Position numbers and translations under genes: made by a program. The notes below the pieces were generated by a model. The model worked only from the letters and a program-made list of their open reading frames with translations, had not been told where the DNA came from and searched no databases. Of a DNA stretch of 47,975 bases, positions 34,834-46,089 are shown piece after piece; position 1 is the first letter of the stretch; the number at the start of each line of letters is the position of its first letter. Origin of the DNA: Okeania sp. SIO2C9 (GTDB lineage: Bacteria; Cyanobacteriota; Cyanobacteriia; Cyanobacteriales; Microcoleaceae); contig NZ_JAAHGO010000010.1 in the NCBI RefSeq assembly GCF_010672455.1, forward strand, positions 1 to 47,975, written 5' to 3'.

Positions 34834-35408
34834 ATGACAAATTTGACTATCGAGCTTGACTCAATAATTGACCTGACAGACGAACAATTCTTTCAACTCT
34901 GTCAAAAAAACCAGGATTTAAGATTTGAAAGAAATGCCAAAGGAGATTTAATTATTATGTCGCCGACTCCAGGAGAAACTAGCAATACTAATGCTGGATT
35001 AATTGCTCAACTCTGGAACTGGAACGCTAAAACTAAACTAGGTAAAATATTTGATTCATCTGGTGGTTTTAAATTACCATCAGGTGCTGACCGTTCTCCC
35101 GATGCTGCCTGGATACCCATAGAAAAATGGAATAATTTAACTCCTGAACAAAGAACGAAATTCTTACCTCTTTGCCCAGATTTTTTAATCGAATTAATGT
35201 CACCTTCTGACAGCTTATCCGACACCAGAAAAAAATGAAAGAGTATCTAGAAAATGGGATGCGCTTAGGTTGGTTAATTAATCCCAAAAATCAGCAAGTA
35301 GAAATTTATCGTGCTGGTAAAGAAGTAGAAATATTATACTCTCCTGAAACATTATCCGGTGAAGATGTTTTGCCTGGATATATATTAGATATGACAGTAA
35401 TTTGGTAG
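34834..35408 (+). pseudogene. Uma2 copy 2, single-base frameshift in an A7 tract
   Basis: Same protein as copy 1 until residue 133, where ACTAGAGAAAAAATG of copy 1 is ACCAGAAAAAAATG: one base fewer, leaving seven A. The rest (MKEYLENGMRLGWLINPKNQ, LSGEDVLPGYILDMTVIW) follows in the next frame to a stop at 35408. Either a dead copy or one that needs transcriptional slippage on the A7 tract. Confidence 0.85.
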
Positions 35409-35434
35409 TTAACTCCTCAGAATAAATAACTAAA

Positions 35435-36005
35435 ATGACAAATTTGACTATCGAGCTTGACTTAATAATTGACCTAACAGACGAACAATTCTTTCAACTA
35501 TATCAAATAAATAAGGAGATAAGATTTGAAAGAAATGCTAAAGGAGATTTAATTATTGTGCCACTGATGGGGGGAAAACTGGAATGATTAATGCTGAAAT
35601 TTCTGGCAATTTAGGAATGTGAAATAGAGAAACAAATTCCTAATTTTGTTTCAATTCTTCCCTAGGTTGTCAACTTCCCAATGGCGCTACCCGTTCTCCC
35701 AGTTCTGGATACCTATAGAAAAATGGAATAACTTAACTCCCGAACAAAGAGAAAGATTTTTGTCTTTTTGCCCAGATTTTTTAATCGAATTAATGTCACC
35801 TTGCGACAGTTTATCTGACACTAGAGAAAAAATGAAAGAATATCTGGAAAATGGGATGAAATTAGGTTGGTTAATTAATCGAAAATCTCGGCAAGTGGAA
35901 ATTTATTGTGCTGGTAAAGATGTGGAAATATTAGACTCTCCTCAAACATTATCTGGTGAAGATATTTTGCCTGGATTTATATTAGATATGACAATAATTT
36001 GGTAA
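35435..36005 (+). pseudogene. Uma2 copy 3, decayed in the middle
   Basis: Starts MTNLTIELDLIIDLTDEQF and then degenerates at 35560-35700 (frameshifts, a small deletion in the MSPTPGE-region). It recovers as FWIPIEKWNNLTPEQRERFL and continues to the same C-terminus at 36005. The leader before it repeats the copy 1/copy 2 spacer, so it arose in the same tandem duplication series. Confidence 0.85.
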
Positions 36006-36093
36006 CTATATTCATTTTGTGAAGCTCCAAAAAATCTGTCACCGGAATTAGCTTGCACTTTCTAAATAATTTTGATATGCTTTATTCTATAAG

Positions 36094-36130
36094 GGTTAAC
36101 TCGTCTATACATATGACTTTTTATTCAACT
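36094..36130 (-). repeat. Inverted copy of the 37-39 kb array core
   Basis: GTTAACTCGTCTATACATAT and the bases after it are the reverse complement of GTTGAATAAAAAGTCATATG plus TATAGGCGAG, the core of the six-unit array at 37177-39024. It lies before the RTX-DUF192 gene, so that gene is bracketed by the repeat in inverted orientation. Confidence 0.75.
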
Positions 36131-36170
36131 AAAAGATATTGATCGTAGAGACTAATAACTGATAACTGAA

Positions 36171-37130
36171 ATGACTAATATTCAAGGTACACCAGGTATT
36201 GATTTTCTCAGTGGCACTACTGAAAATGACATCATTGCTGCTTTGACAAGTAAAGATATTGTTCAAGGTTTCGGGGGTAATGACCAAATCTTGGGCAACC
36301 AGGGAACTGATGTACTTCAAGGTAATCAAGGGGATGATATTGTATACGGTGGACAAGATGCCGATACAATTTTTGGCGGGCAAGGAAATGACTTGATGTT
36401 TGGAGATTTTGGCCCTGACTGGTTAATTGGTGATTTGGGTAGGGATACTATGAGTGGAGGTGAGGGTGATGATTTGTTTGCTATTGGTAGACGTGGCGGT
36501 CTATCTTCTACTGGTGGAGTGAATATTACAGATGCAGATGTAATTACTGATTTTGGTAATGGTGGCGATCGCCTAATCCTAACTGGAGGGTTACAATTTA
36601 GTGAACTGAATATTATTTCCTCTGAGAGTAATACTATTATTCAAGACCGAGTAACGGGAGAATATTTGGCAGTTTTGTCAGGGGTGACGAGTCTTGAGGA
36701 GTCAAGTTTTAGTTCTATTTTTGGTGAGGTGGAGTTGGGTCAAATGTTACCTATTTCAGCACAGGCAAGTTTTTCTGGTCAAACGGTTAGTTTAGAGGTA
36801 GCACAAACTCCACTTGAACAGGGGATAGGTTTAATGTTTAGGACTGAGTTGCCGGACGATCAAGGAATGTTGTTTGAGATTAATCCTCCTCGGACTGTGA
36901 ATTTTTGGATGAGAAATGTGTTTATTAATCTGGATATGGTGTTTCTGAGGAATGGGGAGGTACAGGCAATTTTTTCTAATTTACCTCCTTGTGAATCTGA
37001 ACCTTGTCCTACTTATGGACCTAATGTTCCTGTGGATGGAGTGATTGAGTTGAGGGGGGGAAGAGCTACTGAGTTGGGTTTAAGGGTTGGCGATCGCTTG
37101 GATATTCAGCCTGTTTTTCTGTCTGTCTAA
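36171..37130 (+). CDS. RTX calcium-binding repeats fused to DUF192
   Basis: 319 residues. Residues about 28-105 are hemolysin-type nonapeptide repeats (GGNDQILGNQGTD, GGQDADTIFGGQGND, GGEGDDLF) that wind into a calcium-bound beta roll and usually direct type I secretion. Residues about 205-316 are a DUF192 domain (EQGIGLMFRTELPDDQGMLF, VNFWMRNVFINLDMVFL, PCESEPCPTYGP, ELGLRVGDRL). DUF192 proteins are mostly small and exported, of unknown role. The ATG at 36171 directly follows a CTGATAACTGA heptamer-type repeat with no clear ribosome site. Complete, no frameshift. Fusion of the two is seen but its function is not known to me. Confidence 0.85.
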   Translation: MTNIQGTPGIDFLSGTTENDIIAALTSKDIVQGFGGNDQILGNQGTDVLQGNQGDDIVYGGQDADTIFGGQGNDLMFGDFGPDWLIGDLGRDTMSGGEGDDLFAIGRRGGLSSTGGVNITDADVITDFGNGGDRLILTGGLQFSELNIISSESNTIIQDRVTGEYLAVLSGVTSLEESSFSSIFGEVELGQMLPISAQASFSGQTVSLEVAQTPLEQGIGLMFRTELPDDQGMLFEINPPRTVNFWMRNVFINLDMVFLRNGEVQAIFSNLPPCESEPCPTYGPNVPVDGVIELRGGRATELGLRVGDRLDIQPVFLSV

Positions 37131-37176
37131 ATTTTTTGTGTTTTGATGTTTAGGTTATTCGAGTGCTGTTTTTTAT

Positions 37177-39024
37177 GTTGAATAAATAATCATGCGTATA
37201 GGCGAGTTCACCCTTATACTTCTATACTATCATGTTTTTTTGTTTATTCCCTGGGAATTTCCTCTATTTTTTTTGAGCTTCAGAAAATGAAAAATGAAGA
37301 GAGCAAATTTTTCTGAGTTGAGGAGTTGAGAACTTTCTACTTCTTTAGTTATGGAAAATATTTCTAGTTCTCAAGAAGTGGCGATATTTTCCATATCATC
37401 TATCGCTACACTCTATACTTTGCTTGAATCTCTATTACCCTGTTTTTTGCGTTGAATAAAAAGTCATATGTATAGGCGAGTTTACGCTTATACTTCTATA
37501 CTATCACAATTTTTTGTTTATTGCCTGGTGAATTTCCTCTGATTTTTTTGAGCTTCAGAAAATGAAATGAGCAAATTTTTCTGAGTTGAGGATTTGAAAG
37601 CTTTCTACTTCTTCTCAGAATATCGGTAAGAGTAGGACAAAAAATTGGTAGTTGAAGGGTGGCTAGATTAATTAAGTGTTGAGTGGCGATATTTTCCATA
37701 TCATCTATCGCTACACTCTATACTTTGTTTGAATCTCTATTACCCTGTTTTTTGCATTGAATAAAAAGTCATGCGTATAGGCAAATTTACCCTTATAATT
37801 TTATACTATCACAGTTTTTTGTTTATTGCCTGGGGAATTTCCTCTATTTTTTTGAGCTTCAGAAAATGAAACGAATAAATTTTTCTGAGTTGAGGATTTG
37901 AAAGCTTTCTTCTTGAGTTATGAAGAAAATATCTCTAGTTCTCACGCGTATCAGCAACAGTAGGACAAGAAGTTGGTATTTGAAGAGTGGCTGGATTCAT
38001 TAAGTGTTGAGTGGCGATACTTTCCATATCATCCATTGCCACACTATATATCTTTGTTTGAAATTACTCTGTTTTTGTGTTGAATAAAAAGTCATGCGTA
38101 TAGGCGAGTTTACAATTATAGTTTTATACTACCACAGTTTTTTTGTTTATTGCCTGGGAATCTCCTCTAATTTTTTTGAGCTTCAGAAAATGAAACGAAT
38201 AAATTTTTCTGAGTTGAGGATTTGAGAGCTTTCTACTTCTCCAGTGCAGGATGGCAAAAATAACTAACCAGTTACAAAATCCTAGAAGTCTTATCAATCA
38301 AAAATGATTGACTTTTGGATTTTGAATTTTGACTTCCGCGTAGTGGCTAGTTATGAAAAATATCTCTAGTTCTCACGCGTATAAGTAACAGTAGGACAAG
38401 AAGTTGGTAGTTGATGAGTGCCTAGATTAATTAAGTGTTGAGTGGCGATATTTTCGACATCATCTATCCCTACACTTTATATTTGTTTGAAACTCTGCAA
38501 TCCTGTTTTTTGCGTTGAATAAAAAGTCATGCATATAGGCGAGTTTACCATTATCGTTCTATACTATCACAATTTTTTGTGAGTTGCCTGGGGAATTTCC
38601 TCTCAATTTTTTTGAGCTTCACAAAATGAAGCAAATAAATTTTTCTGACTTGAGGATTTGAAAGCTTCTTCTTCAGTTATGGAAAATATCTCTAGTTCCC
38701 AAGAGGTAGCGAGCTTATCTACATCATCCACCGCCACACTTTATGTTTGAAACTCTGTTACCCTGTTTTTTGCGTTGAATAAAAAGTCATGCGTATAGGC
38801 GAGTTAGCCCTTATACTTTTATAATACCACAGTTTTTTTGTTTATTCCCTGGGAATTTCCTCTCAATTTTTTTGAGCTTCAGAAAATGAAACGAATAAAT
38901 TTTTCTGAGTGGAGGATTTGAGAACTTTCTACTTCTCTAGTGCAGGATGGCAGAAATAACTAACCAGTTACAAAATCCTAGAAGCCTTACCAATCAAAAA
39001 TGATTGACTTTTGAATTTTTAATT
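37177..39024. repeat. Six-unit degenerate tandem array derived partly from the epimerase 3' end
   Basis: Core GTTGAATAAAAAGTCATGCG plus TATAGGCGAG recurs at 37177, 37451, 37756, 38079, 38514 and 38774 (spacings 274, 305, 323, 435 and 260 bp). Each unit runs on through TTTTTTGAGCTTCAGAAAATG and AATTTTTCTGAG. Three units also carry, on the minus strand, a decayed copy of the epimerase C-terminal coding segment (e.g. INLATLQLPIFCPTLTDIL at about 37625-37690, also 37950-38010 and 38380-38445). A second shared block, beginning TAACCAGTTACAAAATCCTA, occurs at 38263 and 38962. No functional gene. Confidence 0.8.
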
Positions 39025-39987
39025 TTAACTTTTAACTTCCGCGTAGTGGCTAGTTTTCAAAATATCAGCAACAGTAGGACAAAAAGTTGGTAATTCAAAA
39101 GTAGCTGGATTAACTGGATTTTGATATGTAAAATGACGATATTCTAAACAAAATCTATCCCAAGCTGCCATTTGAATTTTGAATACTGAAATGATTACCT
39201 CTATCAACCAAGGAGACAAATTAAACTGGAGATAAATTCGCTTCTTCAGATATGCACAAATTTCATCAATAGCTTGATTAACTGTAACTTGTGGATTCCC
39301 CAAAATTAATTTTTGTAGTTCTTTTGACTGGGGCGGTTTTTCTACTAGATAAGTAACGACTCTAGCAATATCCTCAGCATGAATAAAATGGAAACTCCCA
39401 TCAGCTTTTAACCACCGAATTAAACCAATATGTTTAATTATTTCTGGCAAACCAGAGGAAAGATGAGAATAAGGTTTTTCCTCATTCCCTCCTAAAACTA
39501 AAGTAGGAAAAAGACAAGTCAGAGGAGGAACATTCTTGAGTCGAGATAACTGATACATACAGTCATATTTAGAACGGATATAATCAGTACCAATTTCACC
39601 AGCTTTTCTGAGTAATTTGTTTTGACTATCAAGAATACTAGCTGTAGAAAAATAGATAATATTTTCACATACTTCTGGATTGAGTAATTTGACTAATTTA
39701 ATTGTTTTGACAACATTTATATCAAATACTTCCTGTAAGTTTCCCCAAGCAGTAGCAATGAGAATAGCTACATTAATTTCTGAAAGTAAGTCTGAAAACC
39801 TTTCAATTTCTCGGATATTTGCTGTTAAAAGATTTACACCAGAACGAGCTTTATAATCAACTTTTAACTTTTCCGGGTTTCGCACTAATAAGAAAAGTTC
39901 GTGTTGAGTATTTTGAATTAATGACTCAACAATATAGTGACCGATACACCCACTAGCACCCGTTACAAAAATCCGTTTATGGCTCAT
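39025..39987 (-). CDS. NAD(P)-dependent epimerase/dehydratase (extended SDR)
   Basis: 320 residues. Rossmann motif GASGCIGHY at 10-18, the STAS segment (YFSTASI near 112) and YIRSK (the YxxxK catalytic pair, near 135). These mark an extended short-chain dehydrogenase/reductase acting on NAD(P) and a nucleotide-sugar or similar substrate. The substrate cannot be read. The C-terminal LPTFCPTVADIL motif is the piece copied several times in the array just downstream, which begins at the stop codon. ATG at 39987 is clear. Monocistronic. Confidence 0.85.
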   Translation of the reverse strand: MSHKRIFVTGASGCIGHYIVESLIQNTQHELFLLVRNPEKLKVDYKARSGVNLLTANIREIERFSDLLSEINVAILIATAWGNLQEVFDINVVKTIKLVKLLNPEVCENIIYFSTASILDSQNKLLRKAGEIGTDYIRSKYDCMYQLSRLKNVPPLTCLFPTLVLGGNEEKPYSHLSSGLPEIIKHIGLIRWLKADGSFHFIHAEDIARVVTYLVEKPPQSKELQKLILGNPQVTVNQAIDEICAYLKKRIYLQFNLSPWLIEVIISVFKIQMAAWDRFCLEYRHFTYQNPVNPATFELPTFCPTVADILKTSHYAEVKS

Positions 39988-40680
39988 AAAAAAATATTTT
40001 CAGTCTTAGATGATAGGTAAAATTCCGATTATAAGTAATTTTTTACTGTTGATACTATCTTCTAGACTATAGCAAATAAATTTTATGTATCCAAAGAGGT
40101 TTACACTCTTTCTTAGTTATTTTAGGTAAAAAAATCGGATTTTAACTAACGGTAAAAATACGGATGTGCAATCCTATTTATCAAAAACTTTTCTACATTT
40201 TCTTGAGCATGGGAGTAGGGGAGTGGGTAGGGATGTTGCATGCAAAGTCTGTAAAGGAAGAGAACCCACCCCTAACCCCTCCGGTGGAGGGGAAGTAAAC
40301 ATAAGAATAATTAACATTCAATTTGCTCAAATTAGCAAAAAGGCGATTGAGTTAGTGTTAATTAGGGTTTGCTGAAAAAGTCTTTTAGTAGGAGTAGGAG
40401 ACAGGAGACAACCCACCCCTAACCCCTCCTAGGAGGGGAGGGGAGAAATGGGAATGAGCGAGGAGGTAGGAGCTAAGTTTTGTCCCTTAATTTTTATGCC
40501 CAACTATGCGCCTAAAATACTAACTTTTTGAGCATGAAGAGCTGAAAACCAAGGTATTTCAGACCTAAAAAGGCTAAAGTCTATATCTGTCAATGGTTTT
40601 ATATTTAATCAGCAAGCCCTAATTATTTAATAACTGAAGTGTTATATTATGTTCTGTTGAGTACTTATAAATAACTGTTG
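39988..40680. other. Gap containing MITE A copy 3
   Basis: 39988-40359 holds no supported gene; it includes an ACCCACCCCTAACCCCTCC repeat piece. MITE A copy 3 is at 40360-40624. The remainder is AT-rich. Confidence 0.6.
40360..40624. mobile_element. MITE family A, copy 3
   Basis: 265 bp, ends AATTAGGGTTTGCTGAAAAAG and TCAGCAAGCCCTAATT, flanked by TA. Body shares the CCCTTAATTTTTATGCCCAA block with copy 2. Confidence 0.85.
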
Positions 40681-42393
40681 TCAGGAGTCAGGAGTCAGTA
40701 GGTAGAAAGTAGTTTTTCGGTGACTAAATAGAATGAGATAGGTATAGTTTGCACTATTGTTTTGGCTGAAAATTTACTCAAAGTTGACTTTCATTCTTTA
40801 CTTCAACAACTTCAAAAATGCTTTTGGGTTGACTGTACTAACTTTAGTTTATCTATCTGAAAAGCGCTATAAAACTCAGACAACACAATATTTTTCCTTC
40901 TTCCTTCTTCCTTCTTCCTTCTTCCTTTAATATGGTAAATAATAGGAGTAATTGCCAGATTTTATTTTTGATGTCTGTCAGAGTGCGAGGTAAGATGCTC
41001 TGTCTAAATCACGTTTCAAATTTGTCAATAAGAAGCTAAATAATGAGACAAATAAAGCAATAGCAAAAAATAAATTATCCAATTCTTAGACTCTCTATAC
41101 TGCCTACTCCCTGCTCCTCTAAGTTCAGTGCAATGGGATTTTTTTTACTTGGAAGTCCCTAATAAGTTGAATAATATAGGAGTCGCCATTATTGTATTTG
41201 ATATATCATAAAGCTTACCGAATCATTAAGTTTGTCAGGAAGACCGAGTCAGGAGTCAGTAGGTAGAAAGGAGTTTTTCGGTAACTAAATAGAAAGAAAT
41301 AAGTATAATTTGCACTATTGTTTTGGCTGAAAATTTACTTACTCAAAGTTGACTGTCATTCCTTACTTCAGCAACGCCAAAAATGCTTTTGGGTTGGTCG
41401 TACTAACTGTAGTCTATCTATCTGAAAAGCGCTATAAAACTCAGACAACACAATATTTTTCCTTATTCCTTCTTCCTTATTCCTTATTCCTTCTTCCTTC
41501 TTCCTTTAATATGGTAAATAATAGGAGTAATTGCCAGATTTTATTTTTGATGTCTGTCAGAGTGCGAAGCAAGATGGTCTGCCTAAATCAAGTTTCAAAT
41601 TTGTCAATAAGAAGCTAAATAATGAGACAAATAAAGCAATAGCAAAAAATAAATTATCCAATTCTTAGACTCTCTATACTGCCTACTTCCTGCTCCTCTA
41701 AGTTCAGTGCAATGGGATTTTTTTTACTTGGAAGTCCCCAATAAGTTGAATAATATAGGAGTCGCTATTACTGTATTTGACATATCAAAAGCTTACCTAA
41801 TAATTAAGGTAAAAATCCTCTCCTTTCAAGAAGAAACAAAAAAATTTTTCATGATTAGTCAATCCTCTTCTTTTCAAGGAGAGGTAATTATTAATTATTA
41901 ATTGTTGAAAGTGCTTTTCATTATAAGTAGACCACAAAATTAATTATTTTTGGGTAGGGAGTAGGGAGTAGAAAAATGTGGCGTTGCTGAATAAATGTAT
42001 GATTTCACAGAAGGACTGAGTCAGGAGTCAGTAGGTAGAAAGGAGTTTTTCGGTGACTAAATAGAAAGAAAGAAATAGGTATAGTTTGCACTATTGTTTT
42101 GGCTGAAAATTTACTTACTGAAAGTTGACTTTTATTCCTTACTTCAGCAACGCCAAAAATGCTTTTGGGTTGCCCGTAATAACTGCAGTCTATCTATATT
42201 AAAAGTGCTACAAAACTCAGACAAAATAATATTTTTCCTTATTTCTTCTTACTTCTTACTTCTTACTTCTTACTTCCTACTTCTTCCTTCTTCCTTCTTC
42301 CTTCTTCCTTCTGCTAAAATATAGGGGCAAGTATAAACTCACCCCTAGGCAAAACAAAAATTAATGGAAATCTCTAGATATGGTTTAATTCAA
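40681..42393. repeat. Tandemly duplicated 560-bp non-coding block
   Basis: Block A (about 40684-41220) and block B (about 41247-41800) are near-identical end to end: GAGTCAGTAGGTAGAAA, TTGTTTTGGCTGAAAATTTA, a TTCCTTC heptamer run, GCCAGATTTTATTTTTGATG, and AATGGGATTTTTTTTACTTG. A third, partial copy runs about 42018-42245. Between B and the third copy are a core-less MITE B (41802-41890) and the start of an IS1-type MITE (41980-42154). Short open frames here have no coding look. A TTCCTTC run and a weak TAGGGG/CCCCTA hairpin precede hemE's 3' end. Confidence 0.75.
41980..42154. mobile_element. IS1-type MITE ends around a repeat block
   Basis: GGCGTTGCTGA (41980-41990) and TCAGCAACGCC (42144-42154), the same ends as the element at 4636-4895. 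The interior includes the start of the third copy of the 560-bp block. Confidence 0.5.
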
Positions 42394-43458
42394 CTAAGCG
42401 GTTACTGCTAGTAAATTGCTGACCTCTTTAGCAGTTTTAAAGAAGAATTCTACATTTTCTTCAGGAGTCTTTTGCAACACACCATGTCCTAAATTCAGAA
42501 TATGACCTTGGTTGCCTGCTTTGCGGATAGTTTCTAAAATGCGAGACTTGATAAATTCTTTAGAACCAAAAAGTACGCCTGGGTCTATATTTCCCTGTAT
42601 GCCAATATTTTTACCTAGTCGCTGTCTTGCTTCGCCGATGTCTACTGTCCAGTCTACACTAACTATATCAACACCAGTTTGGGGCATTCTTTCTAACAAT
42701 CCAGCACTGCCATTAATATAAAGAATAAAAGGTGTGTTTGGATGAGTTGCCTTAACCTGTTGTACTACTCGTTTTTGATATGGCAAGGCAAAAGTTTCAT
42801 AATCTTGAGGACTAAGTTGACCTGCCCAAGAATCAAACATTTGGATAACTTGCGCTCCACTATTTATCTGGTAACGAGCATAAACGGCGATCGCGTCTGC
42901 TAGTTTGCCGAGAAACTGATGCAACATTTCTGGTTCGCAAAAGGCCATTCTCTTGATAAAAGTATAATCTTTACTACTTTTACCTTCTATGGCATAAGCT
43001 GCTAATGTCCAAGGTGCCCCAACGAAACCTAAAACTGCTGCTTCGTTCTTAACTTCTCTTTTGAGGATTTGTAAAATTTCTCTAATAAAAGGTAGAGACT
43101 CTTCTGGTTCGATGGGATGAAGTTGGTCAATTTGAGATTGGGTGCGAATAGGAGGGTCAATTATTGGTCCTTTACTTTCGACTATATCAAAGTCAATGCC
43201 TATTGCTGGAAGTGGGGTTAGGATATCTGAGAATAAAATTACTCCATCAGGTTTAAATGCGTGGAAAGGTTGCAGAGATATTTCCACAGCAATATCTACG
43301 TTTTCGGAACGCTCACGAAATGAGGGGTATTTCTCTCGTAAATCTCGATAAGATTTCATGTAACGTCCTGCTTGTCTCATCATCCATACAGGTGGACGGT
43401 CTAAGACTTCACCCTTGGTTGCTCGTAATAAATATGGTAGTTGGCTTGATTCGGCCAT
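42394..43458 (-). CDS. hemE: Uroporphyrinogen decarboxylase
   Basis: Cytosolic enzyme that removes four acetate carboxyls from uroporphyrinogen III to give coproporphyrinogen III, on the way to heme and chlorophyll. The 354-residue product has the [14 protein letters not shown] signature (residues 21-34, substrate-binding Arg), [14 protein letters not shown] (with the catalytic-site Asp) and [16 protein letters not shown]. Length is normal and there is no damage. It stands alone on the minus strand between repeat-filled gaps. It is the clearest core-metabolism gene in the window; the GUN4 kinase at 31 kb is the only other tetrapyrrole-linked gene. Confidence 0.97.
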   Translation of the reverse strand: MAESSQLPYLLRATKGEVLDRPPVWMMRQAGRYMKSYRDLREKYPSFRERSENVDIAVEISLQPFHAFKPDGVILFSDILTPLPAIGIDFDIVESKGPIIDPPIRTQSQIDQLHPIEPEESLPFIREILQILKREVKNEAAVLGFVGAPWTLAAYAIEGKSSKDYTFIKRMAFCEPEMLHQFLGKLADAIAVYARYQINSGAQVIQMFDSWAGQLSPQDYETFALPYQKRVVQQVKATHPNTPFILYINGSAGLLERMPQTGVDIVSVDWTVDIGEARQRLGKNIGIQGNIDPGVLFGSKEFIKSRILETIRKAGNQGHILNLGHGVLQKTPEENVEFFFKTAKEVSNLLAVTA

Positions 43459-44410
<952 letters not shown>

Positions 44411-45793
44411 TTAGTTTTGCATCTGAAAGTTTTTAATATATTCTTTGAATAAGGGAGATAGGCTAAATAAGGTATTGTTATTTTTTATTGAATTTAATAA
44501 GTATCGTTTTTTCAGGGATTGTAATCCATTGATAATATCTATAGAGGATAATGAGCAGGATTTTTTTAAGTCTTCTATTGAAACATTTTCATGGGATTTA
44601 CTTATTTTTAAAACTATTTGTTTTTCTATGTCTGACATTTTCTGATATGAGGTGTCGAAGAGTAGTTTCATTTCTTCTGTGATAATTAAGTTCCCTTCAG
44701 CTATCAACTGAGAGACTTGGTCTTGAAAAATATCTTTGATTAAAGTACATATATATTGTAAGTATAAGGGATTGCCTAGATACGTATTGTTTAATTTCAG
44801 CCAATAGTCTCGGTCTTGTAATTTATATTCTTGGATTATTTCTATTCCGGATGAATTATCTAAGCCTTCTAATTCTAAACATTGAATTGGATATAATTCT
44901 CGGTCTAAGGCTGTCATTTCTTGAGCTTTTTCTTGACTAATTAATATTACACAACTTTGATGTTCGGTTTGAGCGATCGCTTGGAAGAGGTTTTGATATT
45001 CTGTGTGTTTAGTTTGATATTGTCCGGCAAATTTTCTACTGATAAATATGTTTTGTACGTCGTCGAGAATAATTAAACATTTTTGTTTAGATAATAAGTC
45101 TAAAAATTGGGTTAATTGTTCGTCTGAGATGAGAATATTTTGATTTTGGATACTGATTTTTTTTAAGAGGTCGGTCATTAGAGAGTTTAGAGATTTAACA
45201 AGTTTTAAATTTCTCCAAATTACTACATCGAATTGTGGGATATTCAAGTCAATAAATCTTTTGACTAGGGTTGTTTTGCCAATACCGCTTAATCCTAATA
45301 CTGACATGAGACGAGTTTTTTGACGGAAGATATAGTTGGATAAAATTTCTAGTTCTTGAGTACGTCCGTAAAAGTAAGCAGGATTAATTGTAGGGGCAAT
45401 ACTTAAATCCTGAAAAGTTGTTTTATCTATGTCTTTGACTTGAGAATCTTGAGGATATTTTTGATATTGATATAGATTTTGTGACCCGAAATTATGATTA
45501 GTTCCTACACAAATATTTTGTCGTGATTTTTCTTGTATGTGTAATCTTTCAATAGTAGAGCGAAAATTAGATTTATTAATATCTTCTCCTAAACTCTCGG
45601 AAAAAGTTTTCCATAATTGATAACCTACATCTCGAACTCGACTTTCACTACGGTTACATTCTTGTGCAATATTGTCATAATTTTTACCTTGACAAACACC
45701 TTTAATAACTGTTTCTTGAATATCATCTAAATGTTTTCCTCTATGAGCAAAAACTAGGCGATCGGCAAATTGTAAAATTTCTGTAATAGTCAT
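44411..45793 (-). CDS. HTH-NB-ARC STAND ATPase
   Basis: 460 residues from ATG 45793 (MTITEILQFADR), where similarity to the family begins; ATG 45847 and GTG 45871 are alternative starts. Residues 1-80 match the N-terminal HTH of cyanobacterial vWA-MoxR-associated / STAND proteins (GKHLDDIQETVIKGVCQG, YDNIAQECNRSESRVRDVG). NB-ARC ATPase follows: Walker A GLSGIGKTT (167-175), Walker B CLIILDDV (239-246), GNPLYLQYI, and a winged-helix region to the end. There is no WD40, TPR or LRR sensor at the C-terminus, so the protein is short for its class. STAND ATPases act as switches in signalling and antiviral immunity; this one's effector is unknown. Divergent from the two small genes that follow. Confidence 0.85.
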   Translation of the reverse strand: MTITEILQFADRLVFAHRGKHLDDIQETVIKGVCQGKNYDNIAQECNRSESRVRDVGYQLWKTFSESLGEDINKSNFRSTIERLHIQEKSRQNICVGTNHNFGSQNLYQYQKYPQDSQVKDIDKTTFQDLSIAPTINPAYFYGRTQELEILSNYIFRQKTRLMSVLGLSGIGKTTLVKRFIDLNIPQFDVVIWRNLKLVKSLNSLMTDLLKKISIQNQNILISDEQLTQFLDLLSKQKCLIILDDVQNIFISRKFAGQYQTKHTEYQNLFQAIAQTEHQSCVILISQEKAQEMTALDRELYPIQCLELEGLDNSSGIEIIQEYKLQDRDYWLKLNNTYLGNPLYLQYICTLIKDIFQDQVSQLIAEGNLIITEEMKLLFDTSYQKMSDIEKQIVLKISKSHENVSIEDLKKSCSLSSIDIINGLQSLKKRYLLNSIKNNNTLFSLSPLFKEYIKNFQMQN

Positions 45794-45847
45794 TGAGTTT
45801 AGATTTAATAATAGTTTTAGCCATTTTAGCTCATTCTCATAGGACAT

Positions 45848-46089
45848 TTTAGGATATTTTCCTATATTCACTTGATTTTTATTTACAAAAATCGCGATTT
45901 AAGCAGGCAATTTAGTATAGTCAAAACTAAGTTTAACTCTTAAATTAGGATTTAGGATATGATGAAAAATTTTCTGACTCAATATTATGAGTAGTTAATA
46001 TTTTTATTCTATCTAAACTAAGTTGTACAGCTTAAAAAAAGCTGACTGCTAAGTTCTAGTACAAGAATAATTTTGAAGCCAATTGAAGG
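45848..46089. promoter_or_regulatory. Divergent promoter gap
   Basis: AT-rich gap between the NB-ARC gene and the two-gene plus-strand unit. No operator is recognisable; it includes AAGTTGTACAGCTTAAAAAAAGCTG, a short GCTT/AAGC inverted pair at 46029-46041. Confidence 0.35.

Noticed and set aside
37496-37699. Small gene INLATLQLPIFCPTLTDIL
   Set aside because: It is a decayed copy of the epimerase C-terminus inside the repeat array, with no start region of its own.
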